Virus record (IMG/VR): IMGVR_UViG_3300001341_000009
Location: 1 to 31,291 of that record
From: a virus
Length of the DNA stretch: 31,291 bases
Strand: one strand, 5' to 3'
The notes under the pieces were generated by a model. That model was not told the origin of the DNA, made no database searches, and saw nothing but the letters and a program-made list of their open reading frames with translations. Positions 1 through 6,438 of this stretch are shown one piece after another. The translations under genes and the position numbers were made by a program. Each line of letters opens with the position of its first letter. Position 1 is the first letter of the stretch.

Positions 1-46
1 CCCTTTCACGGCGGTAACAGGGGTTCGAATCCCCTTGGGGACGCCA
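1..46 (+). tRNA. tRNA-Glu(UUC), 3' part only
   Basis: The window opens inside a tRNA. Positions 1-11 hold the anticodon arm with loop CTTTCAC (anticodon TTC at 5-7). The T arm follows, with loop TTCGAAT closed by AGGGG/CCCCT, then the acceptor 3' strand, discriminator G and an encoded CCA at 44-46. From the anticodon to the T arm it matches the well-known E. coli tRNA-Glu as I remember it. The 5' half lies outside the window. Being followed by a convergent integrase gene, it is the probable integration target. Confidence 0.93.
1..46. other. attL (prophage left attachment site) within tRNA-Glu 3' end
   Basis: Tyrosine-recombinase phages commonly integrate into the 3' end of tRNA genes and carry a copy of that end so that the tRNA is restored. 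Here the integrase gene begins 57 bases past the CCA and is transcribed toward it. The tRNA reads intact through CCA. The exact core cannot be fixed because attR is not in the window, and I found no second copy of the tRNA tail here. Confidence 0.75.
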
Positions 47-66
47 GATTTTTCAACAACTTACGT

Positions 67-81
67 CGAGAATGATTCTCG
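67..81. promoter_or_regulatory. 15-bp perfect palindrome in attL arm
   Basis: CGAGAAT-G-ATTCTCG is perfectly self-complementary around G74. It lies between the tRNA and the integrase stop codon. It could be an integrase or excisionase arm site. The segment 68-86 also resembles a Fur box by eye (about 14 of 19 positions against the classical consensus). Its central loop is too small for a good terminator, and no T-run follows on either strand. Confidence 0.35.
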
Positions 82-102
82 TTATTCTGTTAGGTGTCTA
101 AA

Positions 103-1065
103 CTAGGCAGTGACAGAAGCCGTCCGCAGGATCACCGTATCTTTTCTAGTCGTGACCAGTTCGGACATTTCCTGTAGTCGCTCTATGTCGGGTAGGGCAT
201 AGTGCTGACTTAAGGAAGCGTTGCTGTGACCCAGTAGCGCTCGGCGGTCCTCGTCAGGGACCCCAGCAGCACGCAAGCGCTGCGCGTAGGTGTGTCGGAG
301 GTTATGTATCCCCTTCCTCACAAGGGGGTCCTCCGGCAAACCTGCTAACTCCCAAGCCTTCCGCCACACAGCATTACAAGCCTTTACTTGGCTTCCGTAG
401 CTCTGCGCCCGGCGACTCGGGAACACATACTTGCTCTTGTTCCCACGCTGGTACGAGACTGCCCGTCGCGCGATCGAATTGCATATGACCGCTCGATCGT
501 GGCCGTTCTTCGTGTCGCTCAGGATGAATACGAACGACTCGAGTTCCGGCACCGGGCACATGTCGGACCATTTCAGGCCAAACAACTCCCCCTTCCTTAC
601 ACCTGTGTTGACGGCAAACAATGCCGCGCCCTGGGCCCACCAGTCAGGCAGATGCGTAAACAGCCGTATCTGCTCTGCCCAGGTGAGCGGGTACGCGACC
701 CGCTGTGCTCCCTTCACATGCCGAATCCTTGGCACTGACGGAATCCATCGCCAGTCCCGGCAAGATCGATTCAAGATCGTGGTGACGACAGTCAGCTCTT
801 TGTTGACCGTGCCCGCCATCACCGGTTTCTTGAATGCGCCCGTGCCGGCCATCCTGTCTCGCTTGTAAGCCTCGAGAGCGTCTTCGTCGACCTCACCGCA
901 CGGCAGATTCCCGATATACGGGATCAGGGCTTCAACGCAATAACGTTGTCGGTCTCGGTCTTTGCCGTCGAACTCTCTGAGGTATCGTGAAGCTGCTTCC
1001 TCAAATGTTCGATGCGCGTTTCGTTCGTAACGCTCCCAGAGTGGGTTTCCTCTTCTTCTTGGCAT
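103..1065 (-). CDS. int: Tyrosine recombinase integrase
   Basis: This 320-aa phage integrase catalyses site-specific recombination between attP and the tRNA-Glu attB. An N-terminal SAM-like core-binding domain (about residues 20-110) starts at TFEEAASRYL. The C-terminal catalytic domain shows the expected active-site set: R157 in NTGVRKGE, a probable beta-hairpin Lys (K186), H254 and R257 in HNLRHTY, H280 in LGHS, and the nucleophile Y289 in SQHYALPD. It is the last gene of the leftward operon and runs into attL, the usual arrangement. Its 5' end overlaps the upstream gene by about 140 bp, so the true start could lie slightly further in, but the N-terminus before TFEEAA is plausible. Confidence 0.96.
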   Translation of the reverse strand: MPRRRGNPLWERYERNAHRTFEEAASRYLREFDGKDRDRQRYCVEALIPYIGNLPCGEVDEDALEAYKRDRMAGTGAFKKPVMAGTVNKELTVVTTILNRSCRDWRWIPSVPRIRHVKGAQRVAYPLTWAEQIRLFTHLPDWWAQGAALFAVNTGVRKGELFGLKWSDMCPVPELESFVFILSDTKNGHDRAVICNSIARRAVSYQRGNKSKYVFPSRRAQSYGSQVKACNAVWRKAWELAGLPEDPLVRKGIHNLRHTYAQRLRAAGVPDEDRRALLGHSNASLSQHYALPDIERLQEMSELVTTRKDTVILRTASVTA

Positions 1066-1256
1066 AATTCCTCCAGAGGACCCCCAAGGGCGTCCTCATT
1101 GTCTTTGTCCTGCCACCGGACCGCAAGCTGCACCCGTTGGGCTTCGGCCAGAGTGTCGGCCACGTTGTTCTTCCAGATGGTCGATCGCCGCAGCCCGGGT
1201 CGGCCGTTTTCGGCGATGGAGATCAGGCGAGAGAGGCGGACAACGAGGTCAGTCAT
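924..1256 (-). CDS. Small early phage protein overlapping int
   Basis: 110 aa, starting MTDLVVRLSRL after an AAGG ribosome site. The N-terminal half (RRSTIWKNNVADTLAEAQ) resembles small helical phage early proteins that begin MTDLV-RL; no function is established. The C-terminal half is acidic and low in complexity and overlaps the int 5' end out of frame, which is unusual. Its ATG lies in an ATGACTGA overlap with the upstream gene's stop, so the two are translationally coupled. As the gene just before int, it occupies a position where excisionases are sometimes found, but I see no excisionase HTH. Confidence 0.6.
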   Translation of the reverse strand: MTDLVVRLSRLISIAENGRPGLRRSTIWKNNVADTLAEAQRVQLAVRWQDKDNEDALGGPLEELCQEEEETHSGSVTNETRIEHLRKQLHDTSESSTAKTETDNVIALKP

Positions 1257-1497
1257 AGCGCCGACCTTGCTCGTCGATGCGGATTTCACTAGCATCTGAG
1301 CGATGAGCGAATTTCAACTGAACGAGCATGAATCCGTATGGGGTTATCCCGACGAAAACGGCAACTTCGTATTGAGCGGGGTGTGCGACAGCCGGGAGAA
1401 TCTTTCCGTGGAGCAGTACCTCAGATTGGCGCGTAGAGCGTCTAAAGAGATTGGCTCGCACCAGACGGCCACTGAATAGTATTGATCTATCAGTCAT
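1249..1497 (-). CDS. Hypothetical early protein (competes with an antisense ORF)
   Basis: 82 aa with no recognised domain. In its favour are a good AGGAG ribosome site and ATGACTGA start/stop overlaps with both neighbours, matching the operon's general style. Against it, the composition is nondescript and the third-codon-position GC is lower than that of the opposite-strand ORF at 1303-1479, whose translation looks more protein-like. One of the two may be a shadow of the other. Confidence 0.5.
   Translation of the reverse strand: MTDRSILFSGRLVRANLFRRSTRQSEVLLHGKILPAVAHPAQYEVAVFVGITPYGFMLVQLKFAHRSDASEIRIDEQGRRYD
1303..1479 (+). CDS. Possible 58-aa protein antisense to the early operon
   Basis: ATG to TAG, translating to MSEFQLNEHESVWGYPD followed by NGNFVLSGVCDSRENLSV and an amphipathic basic tail. 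By hand count, 37 of 57 codons end in G or C, about as in the window's solid genes and higher than in the leftward frame across the same DNA. The ribosome site is weak (GAG 4 bases before ATG), and no promoter is evident. It would be the only rightward gene in the early operon. Confidence 0.3.
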   Translation: MSEFQLNEHESVWGYPDENGNFVLSGVCDSRENLSVEQYLRLARRASKEIGSHQTATE

Positions 1498-1702
1498 TGG
1501 CCTGCTCTCCTAAGGCTGTCAAGCAGACTGCACACCGACCGTTCTTTTGTGTTGGGTGGTGGCAATGCTCCTGAAGCATTTCCAGTCGCCCATGTTCGCC
1601 CGTGTGGCCTTCGGCTCGGTTGCAGAGGTAGGTTTCGCGTTCCTCAGGGCAAACGAATTCCTGGCCGCAGGCTTCCGGGATTCTTCTCGGCCGCCTACTC
1701 AC
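1490..1702 (-). CDS. Cys/His-rich small protein (zinc-binding candidate)
   Basis: 70 aa from a GTG start that overlaps the upstream stop as GTGA. I prefer this to the longer in-frame reading from 1774, whose extra N-terminus is an arginine-rich shadow of the upstream gene. Visible features are CGQEFVCPEE, CNRAEGHTGEH and a terminal CAVC, an arrangement typical of small phage zinc-knuckle proteins containing GHTGEH. The function is unknown. It is coupled downstream by an ATGACTGA overlap. Confidence 0.7.
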   Translation of the reverse strand: MSRRPRRIPEACGQEFVCPEERETYLCNRAEGHTGEHGRLEMLQEHCHHPTQKNGRCAVCLTALGEQAND

Positions 1703-2112
1703 GGCAGGCTCTCGAAGTCTTTGCCGATGAGTCGGATATCGCCATCGGTCCATGTGTGGCCGTTCTCCCACCACGCGTAGAGACGTTCTTCCGCCTCGTG
1801 GACGCTGAACCAGCCGCGCCGGGAGAGCCGGTTGAGCATCCTTACCACCTCAGATCCCGGCATCTTGACAAGGTCCCAACACCAGTTTCCGTACCATTGT
1901 TTGTAGTGGGTGATCCGGTAGTGAGCCCCAGCGATCGAAACCTTCCTATCCAAGTAGCGAAGTCGCGGCCGGTGCGGCCACGCTTCCAGTTCCAGGTTCG
2001 GACCAACCTGCATCATTTCGATTCGACCGGTGAAGCACCCGTTGTCGGGATCGTTGCAGCAGAGGTGCACGTCGATTGACTCATCTGCGAATAGACCTTT
2101 GGGCTCAATCAT
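1699..2112 (-). CDS. Hypothetical protein, Trp/Tyr-rich
   Basis: 137 aa, no domain recognised. It is rich in Trp and Tyr in the middle (YKQWYGNWCWD). The C-terminal part, from about residue 80 (MLNRLSRRGWFSVHEAEERLYAWW), looks like a short helical module. It starts in an ATGATTGA overlap with the HNH endonuclease stop and ends in a GTGA overlap with the next gene, so it belongs to the same polycistron. Confidence 0.75.
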   Translation of the reverse strand: MIEPKGLFADESIDVHLCCNDPDNGCFTGRIEMMQVGPNLELEAWPHRPRLRYLDRKVSIAGAHYRITHYKQWYGNWCWDLVKMPGSEVVRMLNRLSRRGWFSVHEAEERLYAWWENGHTWTDGDIRLIGKDFESLP

Positions 2113-2467
2113 CGCGTCCCTTTACGGCGGGCGACTCGCACCGCTCGAAATAGAAAACCACCGGCGATCCGGTCAGCTCAATCAGCCCGTACCGCAAGGC
2201 CAAGCGATAGTTGACGGACTTCTGCGCGGCACGCTCGGGCTGCATGGCGATCTGCTGGCGAAGCTCCTCGATTGAGAACGTCAGCTTGTAGTTATTGCAG
2301 CCGTGGCAGGCCGGATATAGGTTGTCCAGGTTGTCTGAGCCGCCGTGATAGCGTGGTTTGAAGTGATCGACTTGCATTGCCTTCTGGGTAATCTCGACTC
2401 CGCAATACGCACAACGGCCGCCATACTTAGCGTGTACCTGCGCGCGGATTTTCGTCGAGAACCCCAT
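2105..2467 (-). CDS. HNH endonuclease
   Basis: 120 aa. A clear HNH/McrA-like domain spans residues 1-65: CAYC, then MQVDHFKPRYHGGSDNLDNLYPAC, then HGCNNYK. The two CxxC-type pairs bind structural zinc. The DH and N residues match the metal/catalytic site, and the conserved NLYPAC segment is typical. Small free-standing HNH proteins in early operons may nick DNA, assist recombination, or be selfish genes. A location among coupled small genes argues for a phage-adopted function. Confidence 0.88.
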   Translation of the reverse strand: MGFSTKIRAQVHAKYGGRCAYCGVEITQKAMQVDHFKPRYHGGSDNLDNLYPACHGCNNYKLTFSIEELRQQIAMQPERAAQKSVNYRLALRYGLIELTGSPVVFYFERCESPAVKGRDD

Positions 2468-2468
2468 G

Positions 2469-2615
2469 TCACTGTTCCTCGCGAGCGGGCGACTCGCTTC
2501 GCAGTCGCTTGCGAAAGTCCTCAGCTATCTGACGACCTAGCGCTTCCCCAGCGCAACTCGGACACTCGCCGTAGCCTTTCCAAATGTGCTTTGCACAGAT
2601 GTTGGGATCACTCAT
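2469..2615 (-). CDS. Small zinc-ribbon-like protein
   Basis: 48 aa starting MSDPNICAKHIWKGYGECPSC. C-x(2)-H and C-x2-C form a likely zinc site. A longer in-frame reading to 2681 exists (GTG start) and gives a credible N-terminus, but the start at 2615 has an AAGGTGG ribosome site and an ATGAGTGA overlap with the upstream stop. It is separated by a single base from the downstream HNH gene. Confidence 0.65.
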   Translation of the reverse strand: MSDPNICAKHIWKGYGECPSCAGEALGRQIAEDFRKRLRSESPAREEQ

Positions 2616-2772
2616 CGCGCCCACCTTGGGCAAAATAGGCTGTGCGTCGCGCTCCTCGTAGTTGAGTAGCCAGCCCCGCACCCTCGGCAGTTTTCCGCTT
2701 AACCGGTACGCGGTCAGCCGAGCTGTGCCACGACCTACCCGCTAAGGAGCGGGATTCCGCAGCTTCAATCAT
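2608..2772 (-). CDS. Hypothetical 54-aa basic protein
   Basis: Starts MIEAAESRSLAGRSW in an ATGATTGA overlap with the upstream membrane-protein stop and ends in an ATGAGTGA overlap with the next start. The composition is Arg/Ala/Ser-rich without a domain. Support comes mainly from this double coupling. A small inverted repeat (CCCGCT-N4-AGCGGG, 2738-2753) lies inside it and might fold in the mRNA. The coding claim is modest. Confidence 0.5.
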   Translation of the reverse strand: MIEAAESRSLAGRSWHSSADRVPVKRKTAEGAGLATQLRGARRTAYFAQGGRDE

Positions 2773-2950
2773 TTCCTGCCCCCTGTTTCGGTTGGGCGGC
2801 GAGTTTGCGTCGGGCGCGGTTTTTCGCGCGATCGATATAGAGCGCGGCCACAAGAAGCTGCAGGCCAACCAACCCAAGATCCTCACCGTTTAGCAAACCG
2901 AGTACCGCCAGCACGCTCACAGCAAAGGCAATGATGTGATCGAACGTCAC
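2765..2950 (-). CDS. Small inner-membrane protein
   Basis: 61 aa with a GTG start (GTGA overlap with the upstream stop). Two hydrophobic stretches, IIAFAVSVLAVLGLL (about 6-20) and LGLVGLQLLVAALYI (about 26-40), suggest two transmembrane helices. A strongly basic cytoplasmic tail (DRAKNRARRKLAAQPK) follows. Such small early membrane proteins are common in phages, with roles such as host takeover or exclusion. No specific function is evident. Confidence 0.75.
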   Translation of the reverse strand: MTFDHIIAFAVSVLAVLGLLNGEDLGLVGLQLLVAALYIDRAKNRARRKLAAQPKQGAGND

Positions 2951-3075
2951 CGCCTGTCCTCGTCATGAGCTTGATCCATCCATTCTGCAGCCTTTACTGC
3001 TGCATCTTTGTAAGTCATGCCGAGCAACATGTTCGCAGCTACGCAAAAGTCCAGCTCAAATTCGTAGTCAGTCAT
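2947..3075 (-). CDS. Small hypothetical early protein
   Basis: 42 aa: MTDYEFELDFCVAANMLL, then YKDAAVKAAEWMDQAHDE. A longer in-frame start exists upstream, but the ATG at 3075 has AAGGA about 10 bases upstream and overlaps the stop of the preceding small gene as ATGACTGA. Likely helical and acidic; function unknown. Confidence 0.7.
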   Translation of the reverse strand: MTDYEFELDFCVAANMLLGMTYKDAAVKAAEWMDQAHDEDRR

Positions 3076-3184
3076 AGCCTGCGTCCTTTTGCCTATCTCC
3101 GTCAGGCACCTGATACACGACGTACGGCTTGCCATCGCGCCACACAATCTCTCTCGCTGGTTCTTCGTAGTCTTTGCTAGGCAT
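3068..3184 (-). CDS. 38-aa early peptide gene
   Basis: Starts MPSKDYEEPAREIVWRDGKP and continues YVVYQVPDGDRQKD. It has a good ribosome site (AGGGGG before ATG at 3184) and ends in an ATGACTGA overlap with the next gene. The pattern W-R-D-G-K-P-Y-V-V-Y looks like a compact beta-strand protein. It lies between a methyltransferase-like gene and another small gene in the operon. Confidence 0.7.
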   Translation of the reverse strand: MPSKDYEEPAREIVWRDGKPYVVYQVPDGDRQKDAGYD

Positions 3185-3207
3185 CGTTGGCCCCCTGCTT
3201 ATTTTCG

Positions 3208-3873
3208 TCAGTCGAGTCGCCGCAGATGGAGCGTGTCGTTAGAGACTCGCCTCATCTGCGTCCGCACTGTTTCCAAGGGATCGCCGCCCCACTGGGTAGC
3301 CATTGCCTGTGCAATTCCTGGGTAGAACCGGGATCGGTCCTGACCCCGCGTGTCACTCGGGCTGGCGTACCAGATCCGGTGACGCTCCGTTTTTGGCAGC
3401 GTCGCCATGATGTCACTCACGTCCCACGTATCGCGAAGTTCGGTCAGGTTGCTGAGCGCAAGCCCTGTTTTCTTTGTCTCCGGGTGCCCGAAGCCGTGCG
3501 GCTGGACGTACTGAATCACGGCCCCCTTATCGCGCAGGACCGGGAAAATCACGCTAGCCGGGTTCTCAAGGCGGACACGCTTCGCCACCTTGCGAGCAGC
3601 TTCCCAGAGAGCCACAGTCCACGCTATCGCGTCGGTTCGTCTCTGAGTGCCGGCATGGTGCCGGTTGCCGCACACGGCCATGTGCGTACAGTCAGGGTGC
3701 AGAATAGCCAGATCCCAGCTGTGACCACTACGTAGCAGATTCATGATGTCGCCTCGGTAGTGCGGCCCAGGAGACTCGGACGGAAGAAGGTCACAGGACA
3801 TCGCCTGATGCCCAGCGCGGGTAAATGCGTCCCGCACTGTTCCTGAGAACTCGCATCCGACCAGCACTCTCAT
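3208..3873 (-). CDS. DNA methyltransferase-like protein (C5-cytosine MTase fold)
   Basis: 221 aa. The N-terminus MRVLVGCEFSGTVRDAF resembles the SAM-binding motif I of C5-cytosine methyltransferases (FxGxG-like, here CEFSG). It is followed by an acidic SCDLLPSE strand end and by HPDCTHMAVCG in the place of the PCQ catalytic loop. ENPAS at about residues 101-105 resembles the ENV motif. This matches phage proteins usually annotated as cytosine-methyltransferase-like. The Cys in PDCT could be the nucleophile, but the loop is not canonical, so the activity is inferred. It could protect phage DNA from host restriction. Confidence 0.65.
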   Translation of the reverse strand: MRVLVGCEFSGTVRDAFTRAGHQAMSCDLLPSESPGPHYRGDIMNLLRSGHSWDLAILHPDCTHMAVCGNRHHAGTQRRTDAIAWTVALWEAARKVAKRVRLENPASVIFPVLRDKGAVIQYVQPHGFGHPETKKTGLALSNLTELRDTWDVSDIMATLPKTERHRIWYASPSDTRGQDRSRFYPGIAQAMATQWGGDPLETVRTQMRRVSNDTLHLRRLD

Positions 3874-4139
3874 TTTTGCCCTTCCGAAGCGGCGAACAAC
3901 TGCGTGGCCTTTGTCAGGCCGGTATCTGTGAGTCGGTAGATGCCTCTCGTTTTTTCGACATACCCCATACGTTTGAGAGCCACTAGGTTGTGCATGGAAA
4001 CCCCAGCAACGATGTCAGGTTCGCGCTTGTTGGGAATCGACGGGCAAAAGGTCACAGGGCTCAGGCCACCACGCTCCACGCCTCCCTCCTTGTGGCGCTT
4101 GTACATATCGTAGAGAAGTGATCGCGTTCGCTTATTCAC
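3870..4139 (-). CDS. Winged-helix-like small protein
   Basis: 89 aa, GTG start. Residues 40-80 (MHNLVALKRMGYVEKTRGIYRLTDTG) look like the recognition helix and wing of a winged-helix domain, with the common ending YRLTDTGLTKA. It probably binds DNA or is a truncated regulator. It overlaps the methyltransferase-like gene by ATGA, which suggests co-expression. Confidence 0.7.
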   Translation of the reverse strand: MNKRTRSLLYDMYKRHKEGGVERGGLSPVTFCPSIPNKREPDIVAGVSMHNLVALKRMGYVEKTRGIYRLTDTGLTKATQLFAASEGQK

Positions 4140-4530
4140 TCGGCTGCCCCGAGCCAGCAGCGTAGTCAGGGTGCTTGTTAGCCATGTGACGGGCCAGATT
4201 CGCGAACGTGCGATTACAGCAAGGGCAGACGCCGTTGCTCACTCGGTTCTTGATCCGGGTCTTGGCGGCCTTCTCAGCCCGTCTACGGCGCTCGTTCCTG
4301 TCGCGCTGATAACGGACGGTCTCTAGCTGATCCTTAGTGGACGCAAGTTCCGCCTTGAGCTTTTCTTCTTTGCTCTTTTGCGGCCAGTGCCGTTTGTCTC
4401 CGCAAACGTTGCAATAGAACGATTTATGGTCGCGCCGGCGCTGCGCAATGAAGTCATTTGCGAGATAGATCCGGTGTCCGCACTCGAGATCCAGAGCAGT
4501 AATATCCGTGTGGGTCGTGATTACACTCAT
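4132..4530 (-). CDS. C2H2/CxxC zinc-finger protein
   Basis: 132 aa starting MSVITTHTDI. It has an N-terminal CGH and CNVCGD zinc site (about 18-46), a charged coiled coil (KEEKLKAELASTKDQLETV, about 53-95), and a C-terminal finger CPCCNRTFANLARHMANKH. That finger has the C-x2-C-x12-H-x4-H type spacing expected of a C2H2 finger. The long in-frame extension upstream to 4947 is a shadow of other genes. The start has GGAAGG upstream and an ATGA overlap with the preceding gene. It probably binds nucleic acid. Confidence 0.8.
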   Translation of the reverse strand: MSVITTHTDITALDLECGHRIYLANDFIAQRRRDHKSFYCNVCGDKRHWPQKSKEEKLKAELASTKDQLETVRYQRDRNERRRRAEKAAKTRIKNRVSNGVCPCCNRTFANLARHMANKHPDYAAGSGQPSE

Positions 4531-4763
4531 CGCTGTACCTTCCGTTCTGAATGGGCGGACTTTCTGGTTAGCCTGGTATCGCGAAATGCTTGTTCTGCAG
4601 ATAGCCTGTTGCGCTCGGCTAGCATTCCGTACTCGATGACGGCCGTAAGGTTGGCCCGCACTATTTCGCTGTTCTGGCAAACCTCGAACATCAGGCAAGC
4701 GGCAAATGGGTGATACTCCGCGGGATGTTCTACGGGCATCCCACACCCTTGACAGGTATTCAT
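4527..4763 (-). CDS. Small Cys-containing early protein
   Basis: 78 aa: MNTCQGCGMPVEHPAEYHPFAAC gives a CxxC...C zinc-ribbon-like N-terminus. A helical region follows (VRANLTAVIEYGMLAERNRLSAEQAF). It overlaps both neighbours by ATGA. The pattern CxGCGxP-x-H-P-Y-HPFAAC is typical of small phage proteins of unknown role. Confidence 0.78.
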   Translation of the reverse strand: MNTCQGCGMPVEHPAEYHPFAACLMFEVCQNSEIVRANLTAVIEYGMLAERNRLSAEQAFRDTRLTRKSAHSERKVQR

Positions 4764-5083
4764 CTGGGCTGCCTGTTCTGGACGGGCTCAATATCGTCGG
4801 TAAAAATTTGATGATCAGAGACGATCTGGTAGTACTTGTTCCAAAACACGTCCTCTCGTTCGCCAGTTTCGATGAGCGTGACTTCCGTCCACCCCTCGAT
4901 CGGTAGATCCAGATCATCGATACAGTCGCTGATAGCCTCTTTGACAAGCTCGAAATCGCCTTCGCCTAACAGGCCAACAATCTGGCTGATGAATACGCCG
5001 TATTCGCCATCCGTGATCGTCGCCCCTCTTGTGGTCTGAATCAGCGCTCGGACAATGTTTTTATCGGGATCAAAGTCAACCAT
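4760..5083 (-). CDS. Hypothetical acidic early protein
   Basis: 107 aa, acidic throughout: VDFDPDKNIVRALIQ, then ISDCIDDLDLPIEGWTEV, then the tail FTDDIEPVQNRQ. It reads as a compact alpha/beta protein with no recognised domain. It overlaps the downstream gene by ATGA and follows the 5092-5412 gene by 8 bases. Confidence 0.75.
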   Translation of the reverse strand: MVDFDPDKNIVRALIQTTRGATITDGEYGVFISQIVGLLGEGDFELVKEAISDCIDDLDLPIEGWTEVTLIETGEREDVFWNKYYQIVSDHQIFTDDIEPVQNRQPR

Positions 5084-5091
5084 CGTTCTGC

Positions 5092-5412
5092 CTATGCTGA
5101 GCAGGCCGCGTTCAGCGGCTTCGTTAGTGGGCTGGCGTCAAGCCATTCCTGGGCCGCAGAAAATCCGCACCCAGCCAAATACGACATTCCGTGACACTCA
5201 AGCAGATCCAGTTGAGTGACGCCGGTCCTCGACATGATTTCGGAATCTGAGCAGCCCTCGACATGTATGACCTTTGTCTTGCCACCGAGCAGCCGGGCCA
5301 TGTAAACCTCTTCGCCGGGTTGCACAATTCGGTTGCAACATCGGCAACGGTGACGGTGCTTCCGTCTGTCGGCGGAGTAGGTCATTCGCCAATAGGCGTC
5401 TGGCATCTTCAT
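5092..5412 (-). CDS. Zinc-ribbon-like hypothetical protein
   Basis: 106 aa. RHRCRCCNRIVQPGEEVYMARL (about 20-41) is a treble-clef-like half site. CSDSEI and LECHGM further on may complete it. Segments such as RIVQPGEEVY occur in small phage proteins that handle nucleic acid, but the role is not known. It starts in an ATGA overlap with the upstream gene. Confidence 0.75.
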   Translation of the reverse strand: MKMPDAYWRMTYSADRRKHRHRCRCCNRIVQPGEEVYMARLLGGKTKVIHVEGCSDSEIMSRTGVTQLDLLECHGMSYLAGCGFSAAQEWLDASPLTKPLNAACSA

Positions 5413-5591
5413 GATTCCTGCCTTGTGTGGTCAGCAGGTGGTACCAGCGATAGAACGCTGTAAACCCAAGTTTCACTATCTTGACGACACAGGTCTGTCG
5501 CGTGTTTTTCTGCTTCCTCGGATGTTTCGAAAGGACCTATCGCAGTTGCCGTGTAACCTTTGCGTTTTGTCTGTAAAACTATTGCGCTCAT
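5409..5591 (-). CDS. Small hypothetical protein
   Basis: 60 aa starting MSAIVLQTKRKGYTATAIG, followed by PFETSEEAEKHATDLC. A segment of the form 'xxGPFxTxEEAExxA' is common in small SPOR-like or DUF phage proteins of beta-alpha-beta type. An in-frame start 36 bases upstream is possible, but the ATG at 5591 has AGG upstream. Confidence 0.68.
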   Translation of the reverse strand: MSAIVLQTKRKGYTATAIGPFETSEEAEKHATDLCRQDSETWVYSVLSLVPPADHTRQES

Positions 5592-5601
5592 ATCGCCTGT
5601 C

Positions 5602-5910
5602 CTATTGACGCAGGGTGTTGTGGTCACGCGCCATGGCCATAGACCGCCGCGTCGTAGCCCGAATGATTTCGTCCGCGATAGCTAGGGCGGAGCCAAGGTC
5701 AATGCCGCTCTCGGTTAACGCATAGTGGTAGGGGCGCTTGCCAGCGACCTTGTAGCGCTCGACGAACCCTTTCTCGATTAAGCGCAGCAGAATCAAATTG
5801 GCTGCGCCTCTTGAACAGCACGCTCCCAATCGAATCGCCTTGACCGTGCATGGTGATACCGTATGCATCGCCGCCAACATCCTGAGTGCGCTGTGCGAGA
5901 GGTTGAGCAT
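5602..5910 (-). CDS. Winged-helix transcription-regulator-like protein
   Basis: 102 aa starting MLNLSHSALRML. Residues 10-75 look like a winged-helix domain: a VKAIRLGACCSRGAAN helix-turn-helix, then LILLRLIEKGFVERY leading to a wing (KVAGKRPYHYALTESG). The ending YALTESGI is typical of MarR/PadR-like folds. AAGGA lies 12 bases upstream of the ATG. It could regulate host or phage genes. The much longer ORF in this frame upstream is a shadow. Confidence 0.75.
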   Translation of the reverse strand: MLNLSHSALRMLAAMHTVSPCTVKAIRLGACCSRGAANLILLRLIEKGFVERYKVAGKRPYHYALTESGIDLGSALAIADEIIRATTRRSMAMARDHNTLRQ

Positions 5911-5926
5911 TGTTCCCAGCGATTCC

Positions 5927-6121
5927 TTAGCGGCTCGAATGCTGGCGCCGGTGGTCGTACTGACGGCGGCTATGGGTCCGCTCGTAGGAGGGCGGCGGAG
6001 CGTTCGGGCGAATGTCTTGCTGGCACTGCTCAACGCGGCCTTTGCAGGGCGGTGGGCCGATGACTTCCTCGCACTTGGGCGAGTCAATGAGGAATGCGAC
6101 GCAGATCCAATGCCAAAACAC
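5927..6121 (-). CDS. Small Cys-containing protein with hydrophobic N-terminus
   Basis: 64 aa, GTG start after a strong GGGAGG site. MFWHWICVAFLI could be a short signal or anchor. It is followed by CEEVIGPPPCKGRVEQC, which may form disulfides if exported, and by a basic, Arg/His-rich tail. No family recognised. Confidence 0.6.
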   Translation of the reverse strand: MFWHWICVAFLIDSPKCEEVIGPPPCKGRVEQCQQDIRPNAPPPSYERTHSRRQYDHRRQHSSR

Positions 6122-6131
6122 AGTGACCTCC

Positions 6132-6269
6132 CTAGTTGAGCCAGCTGTGAACGGCGGCGATCACCATCAAGCCGCCTACGAATACGGCTGCACCTGCAGC
6201 GACTTCGCACATCTCCCGAAACTCTGCGTCGGATTTGTCGCCTTGAAGGAACCTGCGCAAGCGATTCAC
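6132..6269 (-). CDS. 45-aa single-pass membrane protein
   Basis: GTG start in a GTGA overlap with the upstream gene. The basic N-terminus NRLRRFLQGDKSDAEFREM is followed by a clear transmembrane helix, VAAGAAVFVGGLMVIAAV (about 23-40). It is a small phage inner-membrane protein of unknown role, found by reading between larger frames. Confidence 0.7.
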   Translation of the reverse strand: MNRLRRFLQGDKSDAEFREMCEVAAGAAVFVGGLMVIAAVHSWLN

Positions 6270-6406
6270 AGCGAACGCACCAAGTAGACACGTCCGCTCG
6301 ATCCGTCGACCCTTAGCCGATAGCCTTGATTCAGGAGCCAGATAACACCCAGCTCGTTGTACAGACGATGTGTCACGCCCACTTTGTTTAAGCTGGGTAC
6401 ATTCAT
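6266..6406 (-). CDS. Small hypothetical protein
   Basis: 46 aa starting MNVPSLNKVGVTHRLYNE, ending GYRLRVDGSSGRVYLVRSL. AAGGA lies upstream of the ATG at 6406. The beta-rich end (strand-turn-strand) is plausible for a small binding protein. It overlaps the downstream membrane gene by GTGA. Confidence 0.65.
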   Translation of the reverse strand: MNVPSLNKVGVTHRLYNELGVIWLLNQGYRLRVDGSSGRVYLVRSL

Positions 6407-6438
6407 GCTGGTATTCCTTGTCGTTGACACCAAATTCG

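Noticed and set aside
2738-2753. CCCGCT/AGCGGG hairpin as terminator
   Set aside because: No T-run on either strand and it lies within a coupled operon.
4531-4947. N-terminal extension of the zinc-finger ORF
   Set aside because: Overlaps two well-supported genes and is Arg/Ser-rich; the internal ATG at 4530 has a proper ribosome site.
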